Assembly: GCA_027451885.1 (NCBI GenBank) | Contig: DAIDHX010000185.1 | Span: 1-41,033 of the forward strand | Direction of reading: 5' to 3' | Length of the DNA stretch: 41,033 nucleotides | From: Planctomycetales bacterium | GTDB taxonomy: Bacteria > Planctomycetota > Planctomycetia > Isosphaerales > Isosphaeraceae | Shown here: positions 9,022 to 16,528 of the stretch, one piece after another | How positions within the stretch are numbered: position 1 is the stretch's first letter | Layout: each line of letters begins with the position of its first letter | Program-made: the position numbers and the translations under genes | Notes under the pieces: model-generated | What the model saw: the letters and a program-made list of their open reading frames with translations, nothing else | Databases searched by the model: none | Told to the model about the DNA's origin: nothing

Positions 9022-9921
9022 TTCGATCCCCCCAGGAACCCGTTCCGCGCACCACGCTCCATGGCTCGCTTCCTTCGCCGCGGTGACGCAAGCCTCGACC
9101 CGCAAGGCAAGCAATGCCAAGGCTTCAGGTCTCGGCTCAGGCTAGCGACCGCTTCGCACAAGTTGATGCGGAACCGGAGTGAGTCAGCCCGCGAAGCCGA
9201 TCGGCGAGCCTCATGCTCTGGCGTTTCCTTTCGTAACCTAGATCGCGCGTGAGAAGGCAGTGAGCGAGGAGTAGCCCGTGCGAACGGCCTGATACATGCA
9301 TCGCTCGGCGGTCCCGAAATCGCGGGTGCTCGGCGGTCCGCCGGATGGTCGACGATCCCGTCCTCGTGTTGCGGACCCACTGCGCTCCAGCTTACATGCA
9401 CGCCCACTTAACGCTGCCGAGTCGAAGAACGGCCTGACCCATGTCTACCGAGCGAATCTGTCTATCCGGATCTGAGTACGGGCTGCCCTTTGCTACTCGA
9501 ATCCGCTGGGATTCACGAGTCAACAAATCAATTTGATGTGGTAGCAGCATGTAAATGGGCGAACCTCCGACGGCGTCCTGCTCATCTCCCTGACTCTCGA
9601 CAGGTCCTCCTCCATCGGAAGTCAACAAAGACCACCGTTCAAACCGTGCCAGGGCACGACACAAGATACCCCGGCCGCGGATCGTCATCACCTACTTCCA
9701 CAATCGCTTTCTGTGGAGCAATCCGATCGAGGCCTAATCGCCCGGCTGAGAGGGACAAACGGGTCTCTCACTTCCCCTCGCCACCGATGGTAGGACAGCC
9801 GCGCACATTTTACATGGATCATCAATCTGCAAAACTTGGGATTGACTTTGTAAAGGACCCATCAGAAAGTAGATCCATTGGGATCAAGGACGCACGGCAC
9901 TTGAACCGACGGATGCGACCG
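9022..9921. other. About 900 bp without a convincing gene
   Basis: This is the longest gap in the window. It looks poorer in GC than the flanking genes, especially 9500-9900, and has no long frame that looks like protein. Short frames exist at 9061-9252 (plus) and 9392-9691 (minus). A plus-strand frame ending near 9738 reads ITYFHNRFLWSNPIEA. None can be assigned, and they could be eroded remnants. I found no tRNA-like T-loop/acceptor pair and no clear terminal inverted repeats. It borders the Xre/ImmA-PIN cassette, which fits the edge of an acquired segment. Confidence 0.5.
9842..9870 (+). promoter_or_regulatory. Weak candidate promoter for the Xre/ImmA-PIN cassette
   Basis: TTGACT at 9842-9847 resembles a -35 box. 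The hexamer 17 bases later, GAAAGT (9865-9870), matches the -10 consensus at only three positions. It lies about 50 bp before the first gene of the cassette. Offered only because of its position. Confidence 0.25.
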
Positions 9922-10179
9922 ATGGCCGAGAACGAATCGCTCGATTTAGCTTCGCCCCGCGCCCAGCGGTGGAACGCAGACCGGGATGCCGCCCAGAAGG
10001 GCGCTTCGAGCGAGGAAGTCGGAGCGGTCACAAGGAAGACGTTCCTGAAGGCCATGCGCAACGTCGTCAAGCAGTTCGAGGAGTACGGCGTGAGCACGGG
10101 CGACTTCATCAGCAAGCGTGGTTCGCCTTGTGAACTGAAGATGCTCGTCGGGCAAGGAGTGACCCATGCCATCGCTTGA
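9922..10179 (+). CDS. Small hydrophilic protein, first gene of the Xre/ImmA-PIN cassette
   Basis: An 85-residue protein starting at the ATG at 9922. An in-frame ATG at 9913 is an alternative, and the frame stays open much further upstream, but that sequence does not look like protein. No membrane segment or known domain is recognised. The middle (RKTFLKAMRNVVKQFEEYGV) looks like an amphipathic helix. The 3' end overlaps the next gene by 14 bp, which argues for co-translation with it. By position it could be an accessory or antitoxin component. No function is claimed. Confidence 0.55.
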   Translation: MAENESLDLASPRAQRWNADRDAAQKGASSEEVGAVTRKTFLKAMRNVVKQFEEYGVSTGDFISKRGSPCELKMLVGQGVTHAIA

Positions 10180-11398
10180 ACTGGACCCCCGGATTCTCGG
10201 GCAGCGGATCTCCGAGGCCCGCAAGTCACGAGGGAAGACCCAGGAAGAGGTCGCCGAGTTCCTGGGTTACAGCCGTCCCACGTACATCGCCATCGAGAAG
10301 GGAGAGCGAACCGCCAAGCCCGACGAGATCATCAGGCTGGCATCGTTCTTCGGGCGCAAGGTCAACGAACTGGTGCGTTCTGGTGAGCCCGTCACCGACC
10401 TCCAGCCCCATCTGCGGGCGGTCGCCGACAAGATGAAGACGAGCGACCAGTTCCAGGCGGGACTGAGCGCTGCCATCGACCAGCTCCAGGGGCTCGCCGA
10501 GGATTACCTGGAGCTTGAAAAGCTCATGGGCTCGCCCCACCGTCCGAGGTACCCTGCCGAGGTGGTCCTCAACCTCAAGCTCGATCCCACCGAACAGGCA
10601 GAAGTCGTCGCCAACCAGGAGCGGAATCGTCTCGGGCTCGGCGAGCAGCCAGTGATCGAACTCCGCAGCACGCTGGAGTGGGATGTTGGGCTGCGGATCT
10701 TTTACACTCCGGATCTACCGTCGAGCATCGCGGGAATGTACGCCTACTCGGCGGAACTCGGGGCCTGCATCCTGATCAACCGCAAACACCCGCCGGAGCG
10801 CCGTCGGGTCTCGATGCTCCACGAGTACGGGCATTTCCTCCTGAGCACCGACCGGTACAAGCCGGGGATTGACTACCTGACGATGCCCGGCCGCAAGCCC
10901 GCCAACGAGCGGTTCGCCGAGTCGTTCGCTTTGAGTTTCCTGATGCCCGCCACATCGGTCCGGCAAAAGTTCCACGACATCGTATCGAACACGGGCGACT
11001 TCCAGGTGGCCGACCTCTGCCGGATGAAGCACTTCTACTTCGTCTCGCTGGAGGCGATGACGCTCCGGGTTGAGAAACTGGGACTGATCCCGAAGGGAAC
11101 CTGGGACAGTCTAAAAGAATCTGGCTTTGCTCCCAGGAAGGCGAAGGCGATGCTGGGCCTGCCTTCTCAGCCCATCTCCGACGATGTCGTTCCGGATCGG
11201 TACAAATACCTCGCCGTCCACGCTTACGAGCGGGGCGAGCTGGGCGACACGGACCTCGCCCACTATCTCCGGTGCGACATCGCCACGGCCCGTGAGACCG
11301 TGGCTCGCACCCTTACTAGCCGAGAGGTCGAGGCGTCTGGCGAGGAGAAAGCATTCAGGATGCCCTTCGACACGTCCCTCCTGGGTGAGAGCCGGTGA
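10166..11398 (+). CDS. Xre-family HTH regulator with ImmA/IrrE metallopeptidase domain
   Basis: A 410-residue two-domain protein. Residues 10-70 form a Cro/C1-type helix-turn-helix (GQRISEARKSRGKTQEEVA, then YSRPTYIAIEKGER). Residues about 165-300 form an M78/COG2856 zinc peptidase domain with the HEYGH motif at 219-223 and the downstream acidic ligand in NERFAESFA (E252). Proteins of this class cleave or inactivate repressors (ImmA, IrrE), or act as Xre-COG2856 partners of toxins. The C-terminal 100 residues hold a further helical region. The start lies within the preceding small gene. The stop overlaps the GTG of the PIN gene by four bases (GTGA). Context suggests it represses its own operon and responds to a signal by proteolysis; this is inference. 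Confidence 0.88.
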   Translation: MPSLELDPRILGQRISEARKSRGKTQEEVAEFLGYSRPTYIAIEKGERTAKPDEIIRLASFFGRKVNELVRSGEPVTDLQPHLRAVADKMKTSDQFQAGLSAAIDQLQGLAEDYLELEKLMGSPHRPRYPAEVVLNLKLDPTEQAEVVANQERNRLGLGEQPVIELRSTLEWDVGLRIFYTPDLPSSIAGMYAYSAELGACILINRKHPPERRRVSMLHEYGHFLLSTDRYKPGIDYLTMPGRKPANERFAESFALSFLMPATSVRQKFHDIVSNTGDFQVADLCRMKHFYFVSLEAMTLRVEKLGLIPKGTWDSLKESGFAPRKAKAMLGLPSQPISDDVVPDRYKYLAVHAYERGELGDTDLAHYLRCDIATARETVARTLTSREVEASGEEKAFRMPFDTSLLGESR

Positions 11399-11976
11399 GT
11401 CGAAAGCTACGGGCCGCCTCAGCCCAACCAGTGGTCATTGACGCCTGCTGTCTGATCGACCTCCTCGTCACGGGACAGGCCGAGGGCATCCTTCGGGCGA
11501 CGGGCCACGCCTGGCATCTGCCGGTTGCCGTCCAGGCCGAGGCGAAGTACGTGCGGCAGCACGACCCGGACAACCCCGGATCGTATAAGAACCTGCCCGC
11601 CGACCTAACGCCGCTCATCGAGAGCGGCCTCCTGGCCGTGTGCCAGCCCGATGGGGCGCATGAGCAGGCTCGGTACGTCCATTACGCGACGGTCTTCCGC
11701 TCGGACGGCGAGGCGAAGTGCCTTGCGCTGGGAGAGTGCCGGGGCTGGGTCCTCGCGACCGACGACCGAAAAGCGATCAACATCGCGAAGGAGGCGGGGA
11801 TCACGGTTCTCTCCTGCCCTGAACTGATCAAGGCGTGGGCTGCCACAGCGCGGGCATCTCGATCACGGATCGCGCAGGTTCTTGCGGATATCCAGACACT
11901 TGCCCAGTTCCAGCCCAATCACGCAATGCCCGAGTACGCGTGGTGGATCGAGCAAATCTCGAGGGGCATGCAGTAG
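11395..11976 (+). CDS. PIN-domain nuclease-like protein, putative toxin
   Basis: A 193-residue protein starting at a GTG that overlaps the stop of the Xre/ImmA gene (GTGA), so it is very likely translationally coupled. It shows the PIN-fold acidic pattern: D16 in VVIDACCLIDLL, E49 in the next helix, D104 and E106 in RSDGEAKCLALG, and D123/D124 in LATDDRKA. All carboxylates needed for metal-dependent RNase activity are therefore present. PIN proteins are frequent toxins of type II toxin-antitoxin systems. The usual partner is a small DNA-binding antitoxin; here an Xre/ImmA protein and an 85-residue protein occupy that place. A C-terminal extension of about 50 residues contains WWIEQISRGMQ. Nuclease call is strong by motif, toxin role is inferred. 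Confidence 0.78.
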   Translation: MSRKLRAASAQPVVIDACCLIDLLVTGQAEGILRATGHAWHLPVAVQAEAKYVRQHDPDNPGSYKNLPADLTPLIESGLLAVCQPDGAHEQARYVHYATVFRSDGEAKCLALGECRGWVLATDDRKAINIAKEAGITVLSCPELIKAWAATARASRSRIAQVLADIQTLAQFQPNHAMPEYAWWIEQISRGMQ

Positions 11977-12073
11977 AGGCGGGGAAACCTCGGTCAGGGA
12001 ATCCCGTGAGCTCTCGAATCCAGGGCTTCACTGGCCTCGGCAAAGGCTGCCGCGACCCACCCTGCGCCCGGGC

Positions 12074-12967
12074 TCATAGGTGCGAGAGCGCGACCACGCG
12101 TCCTGCCACGACAACCCCGGGGTCCAGCCAGCGTTCCTTGGGAATCACGCGCGGTTCATATCCTGTGACTCGTTCCGGATCAAAGTCACGAATCCGCGCC
12201 AGCCGAGATGCAATCGAGGGATTGCGCGCGGTATCGAGCTTCGCCAGCACCGAAGCATCATCGGTCATCAGGTCGTTGGAGTCGATCACCCCCACGCGCA
12301 AGCCTTCCCGGAGTGCATCGGCGAACTCGTTGTAGATATAGGCCTCGGTCTTGCTTGCCCACCACTCGCGATTCATCACGGCGAAGCGATCGGCTGCCTC
12401 GCGCGCAACCCCAGGGCTGTCGAGCGCGATCCGACCGTCGGCGACAATCAGGCTCGAAAGCATTCGCGCCACGAAGTCCGGCGTGACCACCCCACAGGCG
12501 AGACCATCGCGCAAAAAGTAGTCGAGCCGGTCCGCGCAGAGCCCCGGCAACGGTTGCTCGAGCAACGGATAAATCGAGTCATCCAGAAACATCCCGCTCG
12601 TAAACCCAAGGGCCTCGAGCGCCCGCACCAGATCCGGGCGCTCGAGCATCAGGTGCTTGACTCGCTCGTGGTAATCTTGCTCCTCGGAGGCGAAGATAAA
12701 GTCCACCGCGTGCGAAAAGGCCGTGTGCGAGACGTCGTGCAAGAGTCCAGCGACCTGCTCGACCAGGGGAGCACCCAGGCGTCTGAGGAGCACATACACG
12801 CCCAGGCTGTGCTCATACCGGGTGACATCCTTGAAGGGAAAGGCAAGCGCGGAGGGACCGGCCTGCTTCACACCCCGCAACCGCTGGTAAGTGGGCGTGC
12901 GAATGATCGCCAGCACGCCGGGGTCGGTAATGGACGTCCGTCCATAGACGCGGTCAATCCATTCCAT
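12074..12967 (-). CDS. HD-domain phosphohydrolase (dGTPase/SAMHD1-like family)
   Basis: A 297-residue protein with the HD metal-binding set: H53 in RYEHSLGVY, H77-D78 in AGLLHDVSHTAFSH and D146 in CADRLDYFLRDG. This arrangement belongs to the COG1078-type HD proteins, which include dNTP triphosphohydrolases such as SAMHD1. The N-terminal RTPTYQRLRGVKQAG segment is typical. The substrate cannot be read from sequence. The gene converges on the PIN gene with a 97-bp gap and diverges from the sugar-binding lipoprotein gene. A dNTPase or nucleotide hydrolase next to a toxin-like cassette could be meaningful for defence, but this family is also a normal chromosomal gene and is not in the same operon. 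Confidence 0.85.
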   Translation of the reverse strand: MEWIDRVYGRTSITDPGVLAIIRTPTYQRLRGVKQAGPSALAFPFKDVTRYEHSLGVYVLLRRLGAPLVEQVAGLLHDVSHTAFSHAVDFIFASEEQDYHERVKHLMLERPDLVRALEALGFTSGMFLDDSIYPLLEQPLPGLCADRLDYFLRDGLACGVVTPDFVARMLSSLIVADGRIALDSPGVAREAADRFAVMNREWWASKTEAYIYNEFADALREGLRVGVIDSNDLMTDDASVLAKLDTARNPSIASRLARIRDFDPERVTGYEPRVIPKERWLDPGVVVAGRVVALSHL

Positions 12968-13071
12968 AAGCGAGGTTACTCCGAATCAAGGCATACGGTT
13001 ACGGCGCGCGGGGCCATCCGGATCGTCGAGGAAGAGGGCGGGAAATTCAAGTCGAACCGCGCGCGGGGAGG

Positions 13072-13100
13072 TTCCGCGCACAGGCGCTGTTCGTTATGAT
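13072..13100 (+). promoter_or_regulatory. Candidate promoter for the sugar-transport cluster
   Basis: TATGAT at 13095-13100 matches the -10 consensus at five of six positions and lies 45 bp before the GTG at 13146. The -35 position, 17 bases upstream (TTCCGC), is poor. An activator or alternative sigma factor may compensate. Confidence 0.35.
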
Positions 13101-13145
13101 GCGCCCTTCAATTCGCGCTGGAAATCTGGTCGTGAGGGATATCCC

Positions 13146-14219
13146 GTGAGCGTGCCTCGAGTCGGATGGCGAGCGTTGGCGGCGTTGATCCTGACGGTGG
13201 CGGGCGGGTGCGGCGGCGACGCGGCTCCCCCCGCGCCCGGACCCACAACCAAGGCGGGCGGCAGCTCGACCCCCGCACCCGGCAAGCCACGGCTGATGTT
13301 CATCACCAACAGCTCGTCCGACTGGTGGAACGCCGTCGAGACCGGGATGAATGACGCCGCCAGGGAGACTGGGGCCGCAGTCGAAATGAGGCGCATCGAC
13401 GGCGAGGCATCGCAGCAGATCATGCGGCTGGAGGACGTACTCGGCCTGTCCGATGTACAGGGCGTGGCGATTTCGGTACTCGAGCAGGACACGCCGGGGA
13501 TTGCCGACAAGATGCGCGAGCTTCAAAAAGCTGGGAAGATTGTGATTGCGGTCGATTCCGACGGCCAGAAAGACGCCCGCAGCGCCTACGTGGGCACACT
13601 CAACCGCGATGCGGGGGCTCTGGCCGGGCGCGTGGCCAGATCGCTACGGCCTCAGGGGGGCAAGACCGTCGTGTTTGTCGGCACGAAATCCGCCGCCAAT
13701 GCCATTGCACGCCGTGAAGGCTTCTTCGAGGCGGCCGGCAAGGAGTTCGTTCAGACCGAGGTCTTCGAGGACGGCACCGACCACTCGCGCGCCCAGCTCA
13801 ACGTTCAAAGCGCGATCACCAAGCTGCCGGACGTCGGAGTGTTCCTGGGCTTATGGTCGTATAACGCGCACTTCATCGCCGAGGAAGTCTCCAAGTTCCC
13901 AGACCTGCGCAAGCGTGCCACGGTGGTCACATTCGACCTGGACGAACTTGCCGTGCAAGACATGGACAGGGGTGCGATCGACGCCACGATCTGCCAGAAT
14001 CCCTATCAGATCGGCTACATGGGGGTGAAGCTGCTCAACGCCCTGGTGACCAAGAACCAGGCGGAAATTGACAAGCTTCTGCCGGGCGGCACGGACATGA
14101 TCAACACGGGACTGCGGGTGGTGGTGCCCCAAAAGAACCCGACGATCAAGGAAAAGGACGTCATGGATATCCAGGAGATGAAGGCGTGGCTGGCGACGAA
14201 GGGTTTGAAGTCGACCTGA
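13146..14219 (+). CDS. Sugar ABC transporter substrate-binding lipoprotein (RbsB-like)
   Basis: A 357-residue periplasmic binding protein of the type 1 (RbsB/sugar) family. The N terminus has a positively charged start, a hydrophobic stretch and a lipobox-like AGGC with the putative lipidated Cys at 22, followed by a Pro/Ala/Gly linker. The body starts with PRLMFITNSSSDWWNAVETGM and continues with GVAISVLEQDTPGIADK, VIAVDSDGQKDARSAYVGT and the hinge-side FLGLWSYNAH and QNPYQIGYMGVKL, all typical of this family. The GTG start has GAGG nine bases upstream. It leads a plus-strand cluster with an acyl-CoA dehydrogenase and an RbsC-like permease; no ATP-binding subunit is present. The ligand is unknown, probably a sugar or sugar-like compound. 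Confidence 0.88.
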   Translation: MSVPRVGWRALAALILTVAGGCGGDAAPPAPGPTTKAGGSSTPAPGKPRLMFITNSSSDWWNAVETGMNDAARETGAAVEMRRIDGEASQQIMRLEDVLGLSDVQGVAISVLEQDTPGIADKMRELQKAGKIVIAVDSDGQKDARSAYVGTLNRDAGALAGRVARSLRPQGGKTVVFVGTKSAANAIARREGFFEAAGKEFVQTEVFEDGTDHSRAQLNVQSAITKLPDVGVFLGLWSYNAHFIAEEVSKFPDLRKRATVVTFDLDELAVQDMDRGAIDATICQNPYQIGYMGVKLLNALVTKNQAEIDKLLPGGTDMINTGLRVVVPQKNPTIKEKDVMDIQEMKAWLATKGLKST

Positions 14220-14250
14220 AGCCGCCCGCGCGGACCCAGGAGGGGGATTG

Positions 14251-15402
14251 GTGGATTTTGCATTTTCGGACTCGCAGGCCCAGTGGCATGACGCGGCGGT
14301 GGAATTCGCCCGCCGCGAGCTTGATGAACCAGGACTGATCGAACGCGACCAGAAGGCGATCTTCTGGCGCGAAGGATACGAGCGCTCTGCGCGGTTTGGC
14401 CTGGCCGGGCTGCCGATCCCGCGGGAATATGGCGGCCAGGGCCAGGATATCGAAACCACCATCGCGGCCATGGAGGGCGTTGGCCTGGGCTCGGGCGATC
14501 ACGGCCTGATCTTCGCGCTCAACGCCGCGCTTTGGACCGTAACCCTGCCGATCGCCCACTTCGGCACCGAGGAGCAGAAGCGTAAGTACTTGCCGGGGCT
14601 CTGCTCAGGCCAGCTCGTTGGAGCCAATGGCGCGAGCGAGCCCGAGGCCGGGTCCGACATCTTCAGCATGCAAACGACCGCCCGCAAGCACGATGACGGC
14701 TGGATTCTGTCGGGGGGCAAGACCTGGATCACCGCTGCGCCCGTGGCGGACCTGTTTCTCTGCTTCGCGGTCACCAACCCTGCGCTCGGCGTGATGGGAA
14801 TCTCGGCGTTTCTGGTCGAGCGCAACGCGCCTGGGGTGCGGCTCGTGCGCGAGATCCCCAAGCTCGGCATGCGCACCGTGCCCATGGGGCAAATCGCCTT
14901 CGACGATTGCCGCTTGCCGGCCGATGCGCTCCTGGGCCGCGAAGGCCGAGGAGCCGCGATCTTCCACGATTCGCTCGAATGGGAACGGGGCGGAATCCTG
15001 GCGTTCACCCTGGGCGTGATGAAGCGCAGGCTCGATCAGGTGATCGCGCACGCACGTGGGCGCAGCCAGTTCGGCCAGGCGATCGGTAAGTTTCAGTCGG
15101 TGTCGAATCGGATCGTCGACATGGCCCTGCGGCTGGAAACGTGCCGGCTGCTCGTCTATCGTTACGCGTGGGCGAAGTCGCGCGGGCACGATTCCGCTGC
15201 GCTTGCCTCGATGGCCAAGCTGCACGTGAGCGAATGCTTCGTGCAGAACAGCCTGGACGCGATGCGGCTCCTGGGCGCATCAGGCTATGTGATCGAGGGG
15301 GGCGTTGAGCGCGACCTCCGCGACGGCGTGGGCGCCCTCATCTTCTCCGGAACGAACGACATTCAGCGTAACATCATCGCGCGGCGGCTTGGGATCGGCT
15401 GA
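14251..15402 (+). CDS. Acyl-CoA dehydrogenase
   Basis: A 383-residue flavin-dependent dehydrogenase that introduces a double bond next to the thioester of an acyl-CoA (or acyl-carrier) substrate. Family motifs include GANGASEPEAGSD, GGKTWITAAP, the FAD-contacting RSQFGQAIGKFQSVSNRIVD, and FSGTNDIQRNIIARR. At the position where medium-chain enzymes carry the catalytic Glu (YEGT), this protein has Ser (FSGT, S366). A Glu is present instead in SLEWERGG (E245), the site used by isovaleryl- and long-chain enzymes, so it is probably active. GTG at 14251 is preferred over TTG at 14248 because AGGAGGGGG ends just upstream at suitable spacing. It lies 31 bp after the binding-protein gene and 41 bp before the permease, an unusual neighbourhood. 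Confidence 0.88.
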   Translation: MDFAFSDSQAQWHDAAVEFARRELDEPGLIERDQKAIFWREGYERSARFGLAGLPIPREYGGQGQDIETTIAAMEGVGLGSGDHGLIFALNAALWTVTLPIAHFGTEEQKRKYLPGLCSGQLVGANGASEPEAGSDIFSMQTTARKHDDGWILSGGKTWITAAPVADLFLCFAVTNPALGVMGISAFLVERNAPGVRLVREIPKLGMRTVPMGQIAFDDCRLPADALLGREGRGAAIFHDSLEWERGGILAFTLGVMKRRLDQVIAHARGRSQFGQAIGKFQSVSNRIVDMALRLETCRLLVYRYAWAKSRGHDSAALASMAKLHVSECFVQNSLDAMRLLGASGYVIEGGVERDLRDGVGALIFSGTNDIQRNIIARRLGIG

Positions 15403-15443
15403 ATCCCCCGTTTCGCACCGCCGCGAAAGACCTCGGAACCACG

Positions 15444-16439
15444 ATGACGGCGAATCCCAGCGCACGTGCGAAATCAGTCCCGGCATGGCTCAAGGCCCCC
15501 GAGTTCGGGCTCGTGGTCGGCATCACCGTGATCCTGGCGGTGGTTTACTGGTTCGATCACGACCATGCGTTCTTTCAGGCGTATAGCCTGCAAACCTTGC
15601 TGCATCGCGTGGCCCTTTTCGGGGTGCTCACGGTGGGTGCAGCGCTTGTGATCATTGCCGGCGGCATCGACCTTTCCACCGGCGCGGTGGTGGCACTTTC
15701 GTCGGTCGTGAGCGCCAGGCTCCTCACCGGTTGGCTTTCCTCGAGTCCACCTGGCCTCGGGGTGGTGATTCTGGCGATCACGCTCACCCTGCTCATGGGT
15801 CTGGCGATCGGGCTTTTGCACGCGGTTTTGATCAGCGGGCTCAAGCTGCCCCCCTTCATCGCCACACTGGCAACGATGGCCGGCCTGCGCAGTCTTGCCA
15901 CCCTGATCTCCGGCAACAGGACCATCAACGTCTCGTTTGATGCCTACCGCATGATGGGTAAGGAATCCAGGGTCACGCTCACGATCTTCGCGATCGTGGC
16001 CATTTCCACCAGCGTGATGATGGGCGCGACGGTGCTCGGGCGGCATCTGTTCGCACTCGGAGGCAACGAGGCCGCGGCCAGGCTCTCGGGCCTCAAAACG
16101 AATCGGCTCAAGGCCGTCGCCTACGGCCTCTCCGGGCTGCTGTCCGCGCTTGGGGGGATTCTCTTCACTGGGCTTTCGGGCGCGGCCGATTCGCGGCTGG
16201 GCGTGACCTTCGAGCTCACGGCCATCACCGCGGCCGTGGTGGGCGGGTGCAGCCTGGCGGGAGGCGTGGGCTCGATCCGAGGCGCAGTGCTCGGGCTCGT
16301 GCTCACCCAGGTTGTGATCAAGGCCACCGGCGTGCTCGTGCGCGGTATCGACAGCACCCAGATCGAAGGGCTCGTCCTCGGCATCGTCGTCGTCCTGGCC
16401 GTCGCCTTCAACCAGAAGATCCGCGGCCCCAGGCGCTAA
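15444..16439 (+). CDS. Sugar ABC transporter permease (RbsC-like)
   Basis: A 331-residue polytopic membrane protein of the BPD_transp_2/RbsC type, which forms the channel of ribose/xylose-class importers. It has about eight to ten hydrophobic segments, the family signature VIIAGGIDLSTGAVVALSS, LKLPPFIATLATMAGLRS, and a cytoplasmic GGNEAAARLSGLKTNRLK loop that contacts the ATPase. It ends VAFNQKIRGPRR. It is the natural partner of the binding protein at 13146, with the dehydrogenase between them. The ATP-binding subunit (RbsA) is absent from the cluster and must be encoded elsewhere if the transporter works. The stop TAA directly abuts an ATG (TAAATG), which is not in the frame of the next gene. 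Confidence 0.9.
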   Translation: MTANPSARAKSVPAWLKAPEFGLVVGITVILAVVYWFDHDHAFFQAYSLQTLLHRVALFGVLTVGAALVIIAGGIDLSTGAVVALSSVVSARLLTGWLSSSPPGLGVVILAITLTLLMGLAIGLLHAVLISGLKLPPFIATLATMAGLRSLATLISGNRTINVSFDAYRMMGKESRVTLTIFAIVAISTSVMMGATVLGRHLFALGGNEAAARLSGLKTNRLKAVAYGLSGLLSALGGILFTGLSGAADSRLGVTFELTAITAAVVGGCSLAGGVGSIRGAVLGLVLTQVVIKATGVLVRGIDSTQIEGLVLGIVVVLAVAFNQKIRGPRR

Positions 16440-16528
16440 ATGAAGCGGATTCCTGTCGTTCGAGGCCAAGTCGTATCGCCGCTACCAGTCCTCCAGAAAA
16501 GAACGCCTCATCCCGGCCCGCCAGGGTC

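Noticed and set aside
9392-9691. A 99-codon minus-strand frame in the gene-poor region
   Set aside because: No recognised domain, no good ribosome binding site and no neighbour link. It may be chance in GC-rich DNA.
9022-9921. A tRNA gene or attachment site at the edge of the cassette
   Set aside because: A sequence like TCGAATCC occurs at about 9497-9504 but no matching acceptor and anticodon arms could be built around it, and no direct repeat was found on the other side.
15474-16469. A 331-codon minus-strand frame opposite the permease
   Set aside because: Rich in His, Asp and Gly without domain pattern. The plus strand encodes a clear RbsC-like permease.
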